A program made the translations under genes and the position numbers. DNA of 57,522 nt from the NCBI GenBank assembly GCA_937915735.1, contig CALGGS010000246.1:1-57522 (forward strand), in the 5' to 3' direction. The notes under the pieces were generated by a model that saw only the letters and a program-made list of their open reading frames with translations, was not told the origin of the DNA and searched no databases. Source of the stretch: an uncultured Treponema sp. GTDB taxonomy: Bacteria; Spirochaetota; Spirochaetia; Treponematales; Treponemataceae. Positions 1 through 7,123 of the stretch are shown one piece after another; position 1 is the first letter of the stretch, and the number at the start of each line of letters is the position of its first letter.

Positions 1-2
1 TT

Positions 3-92
3 GCAATTTTCGGATTATTTCAGGCTGTATTTATGGCAAATGCCGGCGGCTGCTGGGATAATGCAAAGAAAATTGTTGAAGTTGATTTGAAT
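3..92 (+). pseudogene. hppA: Membrane-bound pyrophosphatase (H+/Na+-PPase), C-terminal fragment
   Basis: The frame is open from the window edge and reads a stretch containing FMANAGGCWDNAKKIVEV, which matches the conserved late segment of membrane ion-pumping pyrophosphatases (the ANxGGxWDNAKK motif near the last transmembrane helices). In intact enzymes this is followed by a VVGDTVGDPFKDT-type segment and the final helices. Here the reading frame instead passes without a stop into unrelated sequence after about codon 30. The gene is therefore truncated at its 3' end; its 5' part lies outside the window. The family identification is strong; whether the break is biological or an assembly join cannot be told from the sequence. 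Confidence 0.8.
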
Positions 93-740
93 GATATTCC
101 TGAGAAGTTTCGTAAGGTATCCAGTCGTCAATCATTTTATTATATTAATCCAAATAGTATATCTGATAGAAAAGCATTAATTATAAGGGATTCCTCTACC
201 AACATGTTAATGCATACATTTATGGCTTATTATAGGGAAGTTTTCTTTTATTGGGATCAATGGTATTTCAATAAGGACTTGGTTGAATGGTTTAAACCGG
301 ATGATGTTATTGAGATAAGAACGGAAAGATTTCTTAATAATGCACTATATCCTACATTGGACAATGATTTTATAATCCGGCAAAAAGTAATATTTAAGGA
401 TGAATTATTTGAATATGATATGATAGAATATAATTATCAAAATAAAGTGCATAGCATTACAGATTATGGACGTGCAACAGCAATGTCTTTCTTAACTGTT
501 AATGAAGCAGAGTTTATAAGAGAACATATTACTGATGATCCGGTTGATATAATTACTAGCTTATATCCTATTAACAATGCATACTTATCAGGTGGTCTGT
601 TCAAATCATTTGAAAGAATATTGGGTCATAATCCAAGTACAAGATTATTCTCTGACAGTACAAAGGAATTGATTACAGATGGATTCTTTACTAATCAGTT
701 ATCAAGGAAAAATCAGGGTCAACGGAAACAACTTTTTTAA
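93..740 (+). pseudogene. AlgX/AlgJ-like SGNH-hydrolase fragment fused in frame to hppA
   Basis: This AT-rich segment continues the hppA frame. Its first 90 residues resemble the second half of the AlgX/AlgJ (DHHW-type) SGNH acetylhydrolase fold used in polysaccharide O-acetylation: KALIIRDSSTN aligns with the usual L-(I/V)-x-G-D-S-F block, followed by FKPDDVIEIRTERFLNN, which matches the kPD-x-VI-x-x-x-x-ER-x-L block. The normal GDSF is RDSS here. The N-terminal part of the domain with the other catalytic residues is missing. The remaining 140 residues I do not recognise. The last 16 codons overlap, on the other strand, the truncated priA. It is probably non-functional. Base composition is clearly more AT-rich than the genes that follow, so the two pieces have different origins. 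Confidence 0.6.
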
Positions 741-927
741 AGCGTTTTACGCCTTTTGGAGCCTCATCCGAAAGCTCCGCAACATAAGCGTCGAGCTCGC
801 GGTTATGCACAGAAAAAGGAACCCGGATTTTGCTGCCGACTTTTATGTCATCGAATTCGCATGCATAGCTGTACAGCTCATCCGTAGCATTCGTGTTGTT
901 ATCGACTATTACGGAAACATACTTCAT
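691..927 (-). pseudogene. priA: Primosomal protein N' (PriA), N-terminal fragment
   Basis: The 78 residues match the PriA 3'-DNA-end-binding domain: an initial MKYVSVIVDNN strand, a YSYAC segment, then GSKIRVPF (the conserved GxRVxVPFG block) and a closing FKKVVSVDPDF (the 'lKpI..vlD' block). Full PriA is over 700 residues with a DEAD-type helicase; here everything after the first domain is gone and the frame ends in a stop at 691, exactly where the AlgX-like fragment ends on the other strand. The ATG overlaps the queH stop by 4 bases (ATGA), so the two were translationally coupled. An intact priA must exist elsewhere if the cell restarts replication in the usual way. Confidence 0.7.
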
Positions 928-1499
928 TCTTCCGAACCTGTTCCTTTGGAAAATTCGCAGCCGCAGTAATGCTGGCGGTAGAGCCCGTATTCCTTTGAAA
1001 GCTCTATTGAACGCTTATAGCCGTCTTTCTTTTTGTAGTTGCCGCCAAGATAGCGGAGATTGTTTTGTTCGGCAATTTGTTCGGCGATTTCGCTGATAAG
1101 CGCATAGTTTTTATAAGGGCTTACCGTGAGGGTGGTATCGAATATATCAATGCCGAGCTCTCTTGCTTTTTCCGCGGTTTTGCTGAGGCGAAGCCTGAAG
1201 CATTCGCGGCAGCGCAGCCCGCCTTCTTTTTCTTGCTCGTACCCTTTTGCTGCTTTATAATAATCCTCGGGATTATAGTCGCCCTCGATAAAGCCTATGC
1301 TTTTGCCGGTGTTCATCGAGAACTCGCCTATAAACCTGATTTCCTCGGCCTTGCGGTGTTCGTATTCATCGCGGTCCGTGATATTCGGATTGTAATAAAA
1401 GACCGTAATATCATAATCGTCCGCCAGTCTTTCGATGACTGCCGTCGAACAGGGCCCGCAGCAGCTGTGCAAAATCAGTTTTTCTTTTATTTCCGCCAT
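924..1499 (-). CDS. queH: Epoxyqueuosine reductase QueH
   Basis: A 191-residue protein of the QueH (DUF208) family, which performs the last step of queuosine synthesis on tRNA, reducing epoxyqueuosine to queuosine in place of the cobalamin-dependent QueG. The diagnostic cysteines are present: HSCCGPC near the N terminus (C13, C14, C17), CREC at 97-100, and YCGC at 179-181, which ligate a 4Fe-4S cluster and a nearby metal ion. Length fits the family. It is the first gene of a minus-strand pair with the broken priA (4-base overlap) and lies only 21 bases from the divergent radical SAM gene. A TATAAT on the minus strand (1508-1513) sits 8 bases before its ATG and no Shine-Dalgarno is visible. 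Confidence 0.88.
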   Translation of the reverse strand: MAEIKEKLILHSCCGPCSTAVIERLADDYDITVFYYNPNITDRDEYEHRKAEEIRFIGEFSMNTGKSIGFIEGDYNPEDYYKAAKGYEQEKEGGLRCRECFRLRLSKTAEKARELGIDIFDTTLTVSPYKNYALISEIAEQIAEQNNLRYLGGNYKKKDGYKRSIELSKEYGLYRQHYCGCEFSKGTGSEE

Positions 1500-1520
1500 A
1501 TCAAATAATTATATCATATT

Positions 1521-2420
1521 ATGGATAATTTTAGGGACTTACACTACAACTCTGTTTCAACTTATCTCACAAACCGCTTCGGATGCAAGGTGGTAAAGCT
1601 GGCTTTGGACGGCAATTTCACCTGCCCCAACAGGGACGGGAGTCTGGCCTTCGGAGGCTGCAGCTTTTGCAGCGCCATGGGCTCGGGAGACTTTACCGCA
1701 GGCATAGAAGAGCAGATTGCAAAGGCAAGGGAAAAGTGGTCAAAGGACTGCAAATTCATAGCCTACTTTCAGAGCTTTACCGGCACCTATGCCCCGGCCG
1801 AGTATCTTCGCATGCTTTGGGATGATGCCCTGTCGCACGAGGATGTAGTTGGGCTCGCCATAGCAACGAGGCCCGACTGCCTTGATTTTGACGTGCTGGA
1901 GCTTCTTTCGGAATACAACGAAAGGTGTTTCCTCTGGGTTGAGCTGGGGCTTCAGACGAGCAACGAAAAAACCGCCGCGGCCTTTAACCGCGCCTATAAA
2001 AACGTCGCATTTGAGCTTGCAATGAGCAATCTTACGAACATGGGAATAAAAACCGTTGTTCACATGATTTTGGGCCTTCCTGGCGAAAATAAAAACGACT
2101 TTATGAAAACGGCTGCTTACATAAGGCGCTTCAGGCCCTTCGGAATCAAAATACATATGCTGCATCTTCTTAAGGACACCGCCATGGGAGAAGCCTATCT
2201 TAAAGACCCGTGGCCCCTTCTCACAAAAGAAGAGTATGCCGCATGCGTATGCGACATACTCGAAATTATGCCCGATGATATTACCGTTCACCGCTTAACA
2301 GGCGACGGCCCAAAGGATTTGCTTATCGAGCCTCTTTGGACGCGTGACAAGCATTCCGTTCTCAATGCAATTCAGCAGGAATTCGCAAGGAGGAACACCT
2401 GCCAGGGAATAAAGGCTTAA
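1521..2420 (+). CDS. yhcC: TIGR01212-type radical SAM protein (YhcC-like)
   Basis: The 299-residue product belongs to the TIGR01212 (E. coli YhcC) radical SAM family, whose exact reaction is not settled. The 4Fe-4S-binding cysteines have this family's unusual spacing: CPNRDG at C35, then GGCSFC at C47 and C50. The start region (YNSVSTYLTNRFGCKVVKL) and the ATRPDCL and LGLQTSN blocks are also typical. Length matches the family, so the gene looks intact even though it sits between truncated genes. It is divergent from queH with a 21-base gap. Codon use is richer in GC than the phage island downstream. Confidence 0.85.
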   Translation: MDNFRDLHYNSVSTYLTNRFGCKVVKLALDGNFTCPNRDGSLAFGGCSFCSAMGSGDFTAGIEEQIAKAREKWSKDCKFIAYFQSFTGTYAPAEYLRMLWDDALSHEDVVGLAIATRPDCLDFDVLELLSEYNERCFLWVELGLQTSNEKTAAAFNRAYKNVAFELAMSNLTNMGIKTVVHMILGLPGENKNDFMKTAAYIRRFRPFGIKIHMLHLLKDTAMGEAYLKDPWPLLTKEEYAACVCDILEIMPDDITVHRLTGDGPKDLLIEPLWTRDKHSVLNAIQQEFARRNTCQGIKA

Positions 2421-2525
2421 TTACTCTGCCTTTTCCTCGGCATCCTGCTTTCTTCTCATCTTGTTGATGGCCTTTACAAACAGGAAGATTACCCATGCAA
2501 CAATCAGGAAGTAAACGAAAGTGCG
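2421..2525 (-). pseudogene. mscL: Large-conductance mechanosensitive channel MscL, C-terminal fragment
   Basis: Read on the minus strand, the last 33 codons encode FVYFLIVAWVIFLFVKAI followed by a charged NKMRRKQDAEEKAE tail. This is the second transmembrane helix and cytoplasmic helix of MscL. The first helix, periplasmic loop and N terminus are absent; upstream the frame runs into sequence belonging to the phage island on the other strand. The junction is near 2525. This is the third truncated conserved gene in the first 2.5 kb. It may mark the left edge of the island or an assembly join. Confidence 0.7.
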
Positions 2526-2551
2526 ATAAGCGCGTTGATAGGAGACAGAAA

Positions 2552-2650
2552 ATGAGCTATGAAGACTATTGCAGGCTTGAGGGGCTTGAAATGACCTCTG
2601 CCGAAAAAAAAGCATACGAAGCCGGCCAGCACGATAATAAAGGAGAATAA
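2552..2650 (+). CDS. Small phage-type protein, 32 residues, unknown function
   Basis: A 33-codon frame begins with ATG at 2552, seven bases after GGAG, and encodes MSYEDYCRLEGLEMTSAEKK followed by AYEAGQHDNKGE. Its last codons contain the AAGGAG that serves as ribosome binding site for the gene at 2656, a tight arrangement typical of phage early operons. The product is soluble and charged, with no recognised domain. It is the first gene on the island side of the mscL junction, so the island's operon may begin before it in sequence now lost. Confidence 0.5.
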   Translation: MSYEDYCRLEGLEMTSAEKKAYEAGQHDNKGE

Positions 2651-2655
2651 AAAAA

Positions 2656-3021
2656 ATGAAACTAGAAACTGTTGAAAAAATTATTGAGTTTCTAAACGAG
2701 AAAAAGAAAGTCTATAAGGCTCTGGCTGATGAATATAAAGACCGTTACAACAATAACAAAGACAGCAACAAAGCGATTTGTAGAAATATGTATTATCAAA
2801 ACATCTACAGGTATAACGAAGCGGAAGATACTCTTGCTGAAATTGAGGGAAGACAGCCTGAGATATACTGTTTTACTCTTCCGCCGTTGATAGATTTGCC
2901 CAAAATATTGGCAGAGTATGAGAAATTCCGATGGCACGACTTACGGGAAAATCCGAATGATTTATCGAATGATGATAGGATTGTGTCTGACCAAGAAGGA
3001 GCCTTATGTCAAGAACAATAA
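2656..3021 (+). CDS. Hypothetical phage protein, helical
   Basis: 121 residues with a good Shine-Dalgarno (AAGGAG, 2640-2645). The first half is lysine- and glutamate-rich and strongly helical; a Tyr-rich segment (NMYYQNIYRYNEAEDTL) follows, and a proline-containing stretch (YCFTLPPLIDLPKILAEYEK) precedes an acidic tail. I recognise no family. It overlaps the next gene by 16 bases, so the two are probably co-translated. AT-rich composition and tight packing place it in the phage-derived operon 2552-4694. Confidence 0.65.
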   Translation: MKLETVEKIIEFLNEKKKVYKALADEYKDRYNNNKDSNKAICRNMYYQNIYRYNEAEDTLAEIEGRQPEIYCFTLPPLIDLPKILAEYEKFRWHDLRENPNDLSNDDRIVSDQEGALCQEQ

Positions 3022-3239
3022 AAGATGAAGAATTGCGAGCCTATCAAAAAAGAATAGGAGCTAAACAGTATCGGGCTTTATATCTGTATGAAGTAACCAA
3101 AGCTGTAAGGTTGGCAAGGAATGATATAAGACACAGCCGTACGCATTATGTTAATTCAGCAGAAAAACTAAATGCCATTAAAGAAAAATATAAGAATGGC
3201 GTTACACAAGAAATTATGGAGGAATGGCTGGAAAAATGA
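3006..3239 (+). CDS. Hypothetical small phage protein
   Basis: 77 residues, basic and helical (for example EELRAYQKRIGAKQYRALYL). Its ATG lies inside the end of the previous gene, with GGAG at 2998-3001 as ribosome binding site. It overlaps the following gene by 16 bases. No domain recognised. The overlap on both sides supports it being a real member of the operon. Confidence 0.6.
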   Translation: MSRTIKDEELRAYQKRIGAKQYRALYLYEVTKAVRLARNDIRHSRTHYVNSAEKLNAIKEKYKNGVTQEIMEEWLEK

Positions 3240-3526
3240 TTGCAGAAAGAAAAGATATTGAAAAATATTTAGCCGACTTTGAGAAAAAGGCAGAAACGGC
3301 ATTCAGGAACTATCAAGAAAGCGGAATGGCAAGTTATGACCGTTCATACAGAAAAAATCAAGATTTGGCAGAATGCCTTAAAATCGCATTACAGACGGAC
3401 ACGGACAGAACCAGCGAACGAGAACGAAGGGCAAATAATATCAGAAAAATAGCGGAAGCACTGGAAGAAAAGGAATACACGAAAAAAGATGTTAAAGAAA
3501 TTCTGCTGAATATTGCCTATATGTAA
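3224..3526 (+). CDS. Hypothetical small phage protein
   Basis: 100 residues, highly charged and helical throughout (KDIEKYLADFEKKAETAF; RERRANNIRKIAEALEEK). A GGAGG at 3218-3222 lies just before the first ATG at 3224, and a second in-frame ATG at 3236 is the other possible start. It overlaps the preceding gene by 16 bases and ends 14 bases before the ASCH-domain gene, with AAGGAG between. I know no family for it. Confidence 0.6.
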   Translation: MAGKMIAERKDIEKYLADFEKKAETAFRNYQESGMASYDRSYRKNQDLAECLKIALQTDTDRTSERERRANNIRKIAEALEEKEYTKKDVKEILLNIAYM

Positions 3527-3540
3527 GGAGAAATAAAACA

Positions 3541-4413
3541 ATGCTGATATTTTCACTGAAAAAAGAATGGTATGAAAAAATCAAAAATGGCGAAAAGATG
3601 ATTGAGTATCGGGAAGCAAAAAGTTATTGGTCTACCCGATTAATAAACGCATATCTTGAAAACTGCACAAACAAAGAAGAATCTCTTTATCAGTATCTTA
3701 CGGAAGAAGAATATGATAATTGGCTTGATTTGTATGAGATTTTCAATGCAGAAGCCTTAGAAGTGGGTATAAAGTGCAATATACCGTGTCTGCTGAAAGA
3801 CGGTTATTCCAATCGCGCATTGACTGCAACGATTACAAAGATTGAATACATGGACGGAATAAACACCGACCTGCATACAGATAAATGTGTCTATGCGCTC
3901 CACCTTGCAGATGTAAAACAGAAGATGTCTTTGCAGGAAGAAATTAAACGCATGACGGTAGAAGATTTGGAGAACTACAAAGTTCCAGCTTTTGACAATG
4001 AAAAGGAACTTGCAGATTTTATACGGAAAATGATTAAAAACGGAAACTCTTATAATAATGCACCTTACGCAATGGCATTATCGGCATACGCTGCATTTGA
4101 CTATGTGGCAAGAAAATTAGGTGTAACAGGTTTTCAAGCTAGTTATGCTGATTTGCACTTCCTAAAACTGACAAGAAAAATGGAAGATGGCTTTCAGATT
4201 TTGAACTATTCATTGCTGCTTTATCCGCAATTTAAATACAGGTTTGATGAAATTTCTTTTGACAAGTTGATAAAAGATAATCTTCCACATTTACAGGAAA
4301 AAGCAAAGAAATTATTAGCAGAGAACGAAAAACACGCTGCAACTACTGTTGTAAATCATTGGAAGAAAATTATAGCAATGGAAGTAAAGGAAGGTGGCAA
4401 AGTTGAAGCGTAG
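3541..4413 (+). CDS. ASCH-domain phage protein with C-terminal phage domain
   Basis: 290 residues. The N-terminal 130 residues resemble an ASCH (PUA-like, RNA-binding) domain: MLIFSLKKEWYEKIKNGEK and IEYREAKSYW match the 'sikp.wv..I..GeKtvE.R' opening. The C-terminal half (about 130-275) resembles a protein common in Firmicutes phages, with ARKLGVTGFQASYADLHFL, LLLYPQF and HWKKI blocks. In many phages these are separate proteins, so this may be a natural fusion. Shine-Dalgarno AAGGAG is at 3525-3530. The function is unknown. A long inverted repeat overlaps its 3' end. Confidence 0.65.
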   Translation: MLIFSLKKEWYEKIKNGEKMIEYREAKSYWSTRLINAYLENCTNKEESLYQYLTEEEYDNWLDLYEIFNAEALEVGIKCNIPCLLKDGYSNRALTATITKIEYMDGINTDLHTDKCVYALHLADVKQKMSLQEEIKRMTVEDLENYKVPAFDNEKELADFIRKMIKNGNSYNNAPYAMALSAYAAFDYVARKLGVTGFQASYADLHFLKLTRKMEDGFQILNYSLLLYPQFKYRFDEISFDKLIKDNLPHLQEKAKKLLAENEKHAATTVVNHWKKIIAMEVKEGGKVEA

Positions 4414-4453
4414 AAAGTGGACTAAAGAAGAGCGTAAAAGACGCTTTGCCACC
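4393..4453 (+). repeat. Ten-base inverted repeat with 41-base loop
   Basis: GGTGGCAAAG (4393-4402) is repeated exactly in inverted form as CTTTGCCACC (4444-4453). It spans the end of the ASCH gene and the start of the DUF551-like gene. The loop contains a possible 18-codon frame (TTG 4403 to TGA 4459). There is no T-run, so it is not an obvious terminator; it may occlude the TTG start at 4446 and so regulate translation. Confidence 0.5.
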
Positions 4454-4694
4454 GTCTGATGGGATTTTCTATGATGTAATGGGTATTCTTTGGAATGACA
4501 ACATAAGCGGTGGCTATAACTATTACAGAGGACAATACCAAAACGGATTTTTCTTTTTTGAACATTCAATGTATAAAAAGAAAGATGATTTTAGAAACTC
4601 TAACACACAGAAGAAAGTCATTGCCTGGAAGCCGCTTCTAAAATGCACAAGCAATTTGGTAACAAAATTCTGCAAGAAACAAGGAGTATTATAA
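4446..4694 (+). CDS. DUF551-like phage protein, start region possibly frameshifted
   Basis: From TTG at 4446 the frame gives 82 residues including LPPSDGIFYDVM and KVIAWKPLL, which fit the DUF551 family of small phage proteins (WISVxDrLPpxDGxV... ending xVTHWMPLP). Upstream in the same frame are KKSVKDA codons that also fit the family, but no start codon: a TGA lies at 4404. The missing start and tryptophan (KWTK) are found in the overlapping frame that begins with TTG at 4403. The gene may therefore be broken by a one-base indel near 4425-4435, or it may start late at TTG 4446. There is no terminator directly after it. Confidence 0.5.
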   Translation: MPPSDGIFYDVMGILWNDNISGGYNYYRGQYQNGFFFFEHSMYKKKDDFRNSNTQKKVIAWKPLLKCTSNLVTKFCKKQGVL

Positions 4695-4724
4695 GTAATT
4701 TAGTATTTTTTTTTGTAAAATGTA

Positions 4725-4753
4725 TTGACAAAAAACAGAATTAACATTATATT
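4725..4753 (+). promoter_or_regulatory. Strong sigma-70-type promoter for the micropeptide cassette
   Basis: TTGACA (4725-4730) and TATATT (4748-4753) are separated by exactly 17 bases. It is the best-matching promoter in the island. It lies after the DUF551-like gene and before the two small hydrophobic genes. A short hairpin, GGAGC-GTT-GCTCC (4764-4776), would lie at the very start of the transcript. Confidence 0.75.
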
Positions 4754-4805
4754 ATAACTATCAGGAGCGTTGCTCCGGTGGTTATCTTAATTAAAGGAGT
4801 AAGAA

Positions 4806-4916
4806 GTGAAGGAAAGTAGTAAAAAATTAGCCTTGAAAGTGATTAGGGCACTTATCAAGGCTATCTACGAAATCCTAATAGGCGTGATACTGATATTTAT
4901 CAGTAAGCACATCTAG
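4806..4916 (+). CDS. Hydrophobic micropeptide A (36 residues)
   Basis: A GTG start at 4806 preceded by AAAGGAG (4794-4800) opens a 36-residue frame: a basic, lysine-rich N-terminal half followed by an uninterrupted hydrophobic helix (YEILIGVILIFIS) and a short KHI tail. The layout resembles small membrane-active peptides, such as type I toxin or holin-like peptides, but I recognise no family. It follows a strong promoter and a 5' hairpin. Micropeptide B is 74 bases downstream on the same transcript. It is too short for usual gene callers. Confidence 0.55.
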   Translation: MKESSKKLALKVIRALIKAIYEILIGVILIFISKHI

Positions 4917-4989
4917 CGGGAGCAGGTCGAGTCTTAAACACCTCTAAGGCTTGACCTTGTACTTCATATCTTACTCCTAGGGGGCAAAT

Positions 4990-5097
4990 ATGTCAACGAA
5001 GTTAAAAACATTTCTTGAGATTACACTTAAAGCTACAATCGAAGGAATTATCATCGGTCTTGTTGTTTTATTCATTACAAAAATGGGGTGGGTATAA
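4990..5097 (+). CDS. Hydrophobic micropeptide B (35 residues), coupled to RHH gene
   Basis: ATG at 4990 follows an AGGGGGC purine stretch. The peptide has an amphipathic start (MSTKLKTFLEITLKATIEG) and a hydrophobic helix (IIIGLVVLFITKMGWV). Its TAA (5095-5097) overlaps the ATG (5097) of the ribbon-helix-helix gene by one base, a TAATG arrangement that implies translational coupling. Its similarity to micropeptide A in size and plan suggests duplication or a functional pair. A role as membrane toxin or signalling peptide is conjecture. Confidence 0.55.
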   Translation: MSTKLKTFLEITLKATIEGIIIGLVVLFITKMGWV

Positions 5098-5300
5098 TGC
5101 AGAAAGAAACAACTGAAAAACCGAAGTATAGTGGCTATGGATACCACGGAGGTGGGCGAAAAGCCACCGGCTTGAAACGTGTTTCCTTTTCTGTAAGCTG
5201 CCAGCCAGAAGAATTGGAACGGCTCAAAGAACTTGTCGCAAAAAGCGGAAAGACAACAAGCCGATACCTTCTGGACCTTGCGTTTCATCAGACAATTTAA
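5097..5300 (+). CDS. Ribbon-helix-helix (Arc/MetJ-type) DNA-binding protein
   Basis: 67 residues from the ATG at 5097. After a glycine-rich basic start (YGYHGGGRKATG) comes a typical RHH domain: strand KRVSFSVSCQPEELERLKEL, a turn, then GKTTSRYLLDLAFHQ for the second helix. Such proteins act as small dimeric repressors, often as antitoxins or phage regulators. It is translationally coupled to micropeptide B and followed by a strong terminator, so the promoter at 4725, the two micropeptides and this regulator form one closed unit. An alternative GTG start at 5088 would add three residues. Confidence 0.7.
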   Translation: MQKETTEKPKYSGYGYHGGGRKATGLKRVSFSVSCQPEELERLKELVAKSGKTTSRYLLDLAFHQTI

Positions 5301-5316
5301 CGAAATAATTCCCTTT

Positions 5317-5352
5317 GAGTTGTCAAACAATATTTGACAACTCATTTTTTTT
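5317..5352 (+). terminator. Rho-independent terminator after the micropeptide-RHH cassette
   Basis: A perfect 11-base inverted repeat, GAGTTGTCAAA (5317-5327) and TTTGACAACTC (5333-5343), with a 5-base loop, is followed by A and eight T residues. It separates the cassette from the terminase gene, which therefore needs its own promoter or read-through. Confidence 0.9.
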
Positions 5353-5391
5353 GCTGCAAACCTCACCTACTTTAACAATGACTGTCTATGT

Positions 5392-7074
5392 ATGAAAAAC
5401 TACATGGAAATACTCGAAAAATACTGCTCCGACATCATAAGCGGCAAGATTACAGCAGGAATCTGGACTAAAAAAGCCGTGAAACGCTTTATTTCCGACC
5501 GAAAAAGGGAAAAAAGAGACGATTTTCCCTTCTATTTTGACGAAAAAGCCGCTGAAATGGTGCTTTCATTCGCCGAAAGCCTCAAGCCCGGAGACCTCAA
5601 CGGAAAGACAATTTCCCTTCTTCCCTGGCAGATTTTCTGCTTTGCGAACTTGGAGGGCTGGAGACACAAGGGAGATTCCGACAGAAAACGCTTCCGAATG
5701 GCATACATAGAGGTGAACCGAAAGAACGGAAAGACAACGGGACTTCTTCTTCCCCTCGTGACTTTCAATTTCTTAAAATACAAGGCTTCTGAATCCTATC
5801 TTGTCTCCAGCTCCGACACACTTGCAGAAAAAACATTTAAGGAAGTTCGGGACATAATCAAGGCAGAGCCAGCACTTGACGACATTCTGGACTGCCGCTC
5901 CCTTGCAATCACATTTAAGGACATAAACGAAAAATCACGGCTCGGCTTTTACTGTGACGGCGGAAAATCCGTTGACGGCCTGCGCCCTCGCTTTGCCGTG
6001 CTGGACGAATACCACGACTTTCAGAGCGACAAGATGTTCATGTCAATGCAGTACGGCATGAGGAGCAAAAAGGATGCCCAGCTTGTAGTCGTCACTACCG
6101 CCGATGTGGAAGTCGCAAACCCCTGTTTTGAGCAGAATTTAAAGGCAAAGAGAATCCTGAACGGCACTCAGACACAGGAAGATTTCTTTTCCGTGATTTA
6201 TGCCCTTGATGAAAACGACGATTATCATGATCCGGCATTATGGCAGAAGGCAAATCCAAGCCTTTACGACATCATTGACCCTTCCGTCATTCAGTCCGAC
6301 ATTGACGATGCAGAGCTTACGCCCCATAAAATCCCGGAGCTCAAGGCTAAAACCTTCGGAATCTGGGGCGGTGGTGGTGAAAAGTCATGGCTTGCAGTCG
6401 AGACCTGGCAGAAAAATAAGGAAATTTCCGCCAGGCTGGAAGATTTTGAGGGCATGGAATGCTTCGGCGGCCTTGACCTTGCACAGGTTGACGACCTCTG
6501 TGCCTTCACGAAACTCTTCAAAAAAGACGGAAAGGACTACTATTTCCATCGCTTCTATATTCCGGAGGGAACGGCCCACGAACGCTACAGGAAAGAGAAC
6601 ATCAACTTTTTCCAGTGGATTGAAAGCGGAATCGTCACGGCAATTCCTGGAAACACAATCGACTATTCCTTCATAATCCGGGACATTCTGGAGGATGCGG
6701 ACCGCTTTAAGTTACGGGGCATAGGCTATGACAAATGGCAGTCGAAGGAAGTCATTAAAGAAATCGATGCGGAACGGCCTGACATCGCTTTGATTGAGGT
6801 CGAGCAAAGTCTTAAAAAACTCTCTCCCCTCACCCAGTCCTACGAAAAGACCGTGAAGGACGGAAAACTCGTTGACAACTCACCGGTAATGCTATGGATG
6901 ATTAACAATGTGGAAATCAAGCCGGATGTGAACGGCAACTACAAGCCGATGAAAAAGAGCAAGGCAAGCACCCAGCGCATAGACGGTGTTATCAGCTCGA
7001 TAATGGCCCACGGTGTGGCACAGAATGAAGCGTTTCTGGCTCAGGAATTTTCCGTAGCAGACATGATTTTCTAA
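5392..7074 (+). CDS. Phage terminase large subunit
   Basis: 560 residues, full length for the Terminase_1 family that packages phage DNA. The ATPase part has an adenine/Walker-A-type loop, EVNRKNGKTT (R110-T116), and a Walker B, FAVLDEYHDF (201-210). The nuclease part has the acidic residues in GGLDLAQVDD (D362), GIGYDKW (D447) and QRIDGVIS (D531). No small subunit, portal, protease or capsid gene accompanies it. No clear Shine-Dalgarno precedes the ATG and a terminator lies 40 bases upstream, so expression may be low. It may be a decayed prophage remnant or cargo of a satellite that retains only packaging. Confidence 0.9.
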   Translation: MKNYMEILEKYCSDIISGKITAGIWTKKAVKRFISDRKREKRDDFPFYFDEKAAEMVLSFAESLKPGDLNGKTISLLPWQIFCFANLEGWRHKGDSDRKRFRMAYIEVNRKNGKTTGLLLPLVTFNFLKYKASESYLVSSSDTLAEKTFKEVRDIIKAEPALDDILDCRSLAITFKDINEKSRLGFYCDGGKSVDGLRPRFAVLDEYHDFQSDKMFMSMQYGMRSKKDAQLVVVTTADVEVANPCFEQNLKAKRILNGTQTQEDFFSVIYALDENDDYHDPALWQKANPSLYDIIDPSVIQSDIDDAELTPHKIPELKAKTFGIWGGGGEKSWLAVETWQKNKEISARLEDFEGMECFGGLDLAQVDDLCAFTKLFKKDGKDYYFHRFYIPEGTAHERYRKENINFFQWIESGIVTAIPGNTIDYSFIIRDILEDADRFKLRGIGYDKWQSKEVIKEIDAERPDIALIEVEQSLKKLSPLTQSYEKTVKDGKLVDNSPVMLWMINNVEIKPDVNGNYKPMKKSKASTQRIDGVISSIMAHGVAQNEAFLAQEFSVADMIF

Positions 7075-7123
7075 AAATGACTGTATAGACAGGAGTAACA
7101 ATCAGGAAGAGGTAATAAAAAAA

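Noticed and set aside
2526..2615. Full 64-residue minus-strand protein including the mscL end
   Set aside because: Only the last 33 residues match MscL; the N-terminal half is antisense to a small phage gene.
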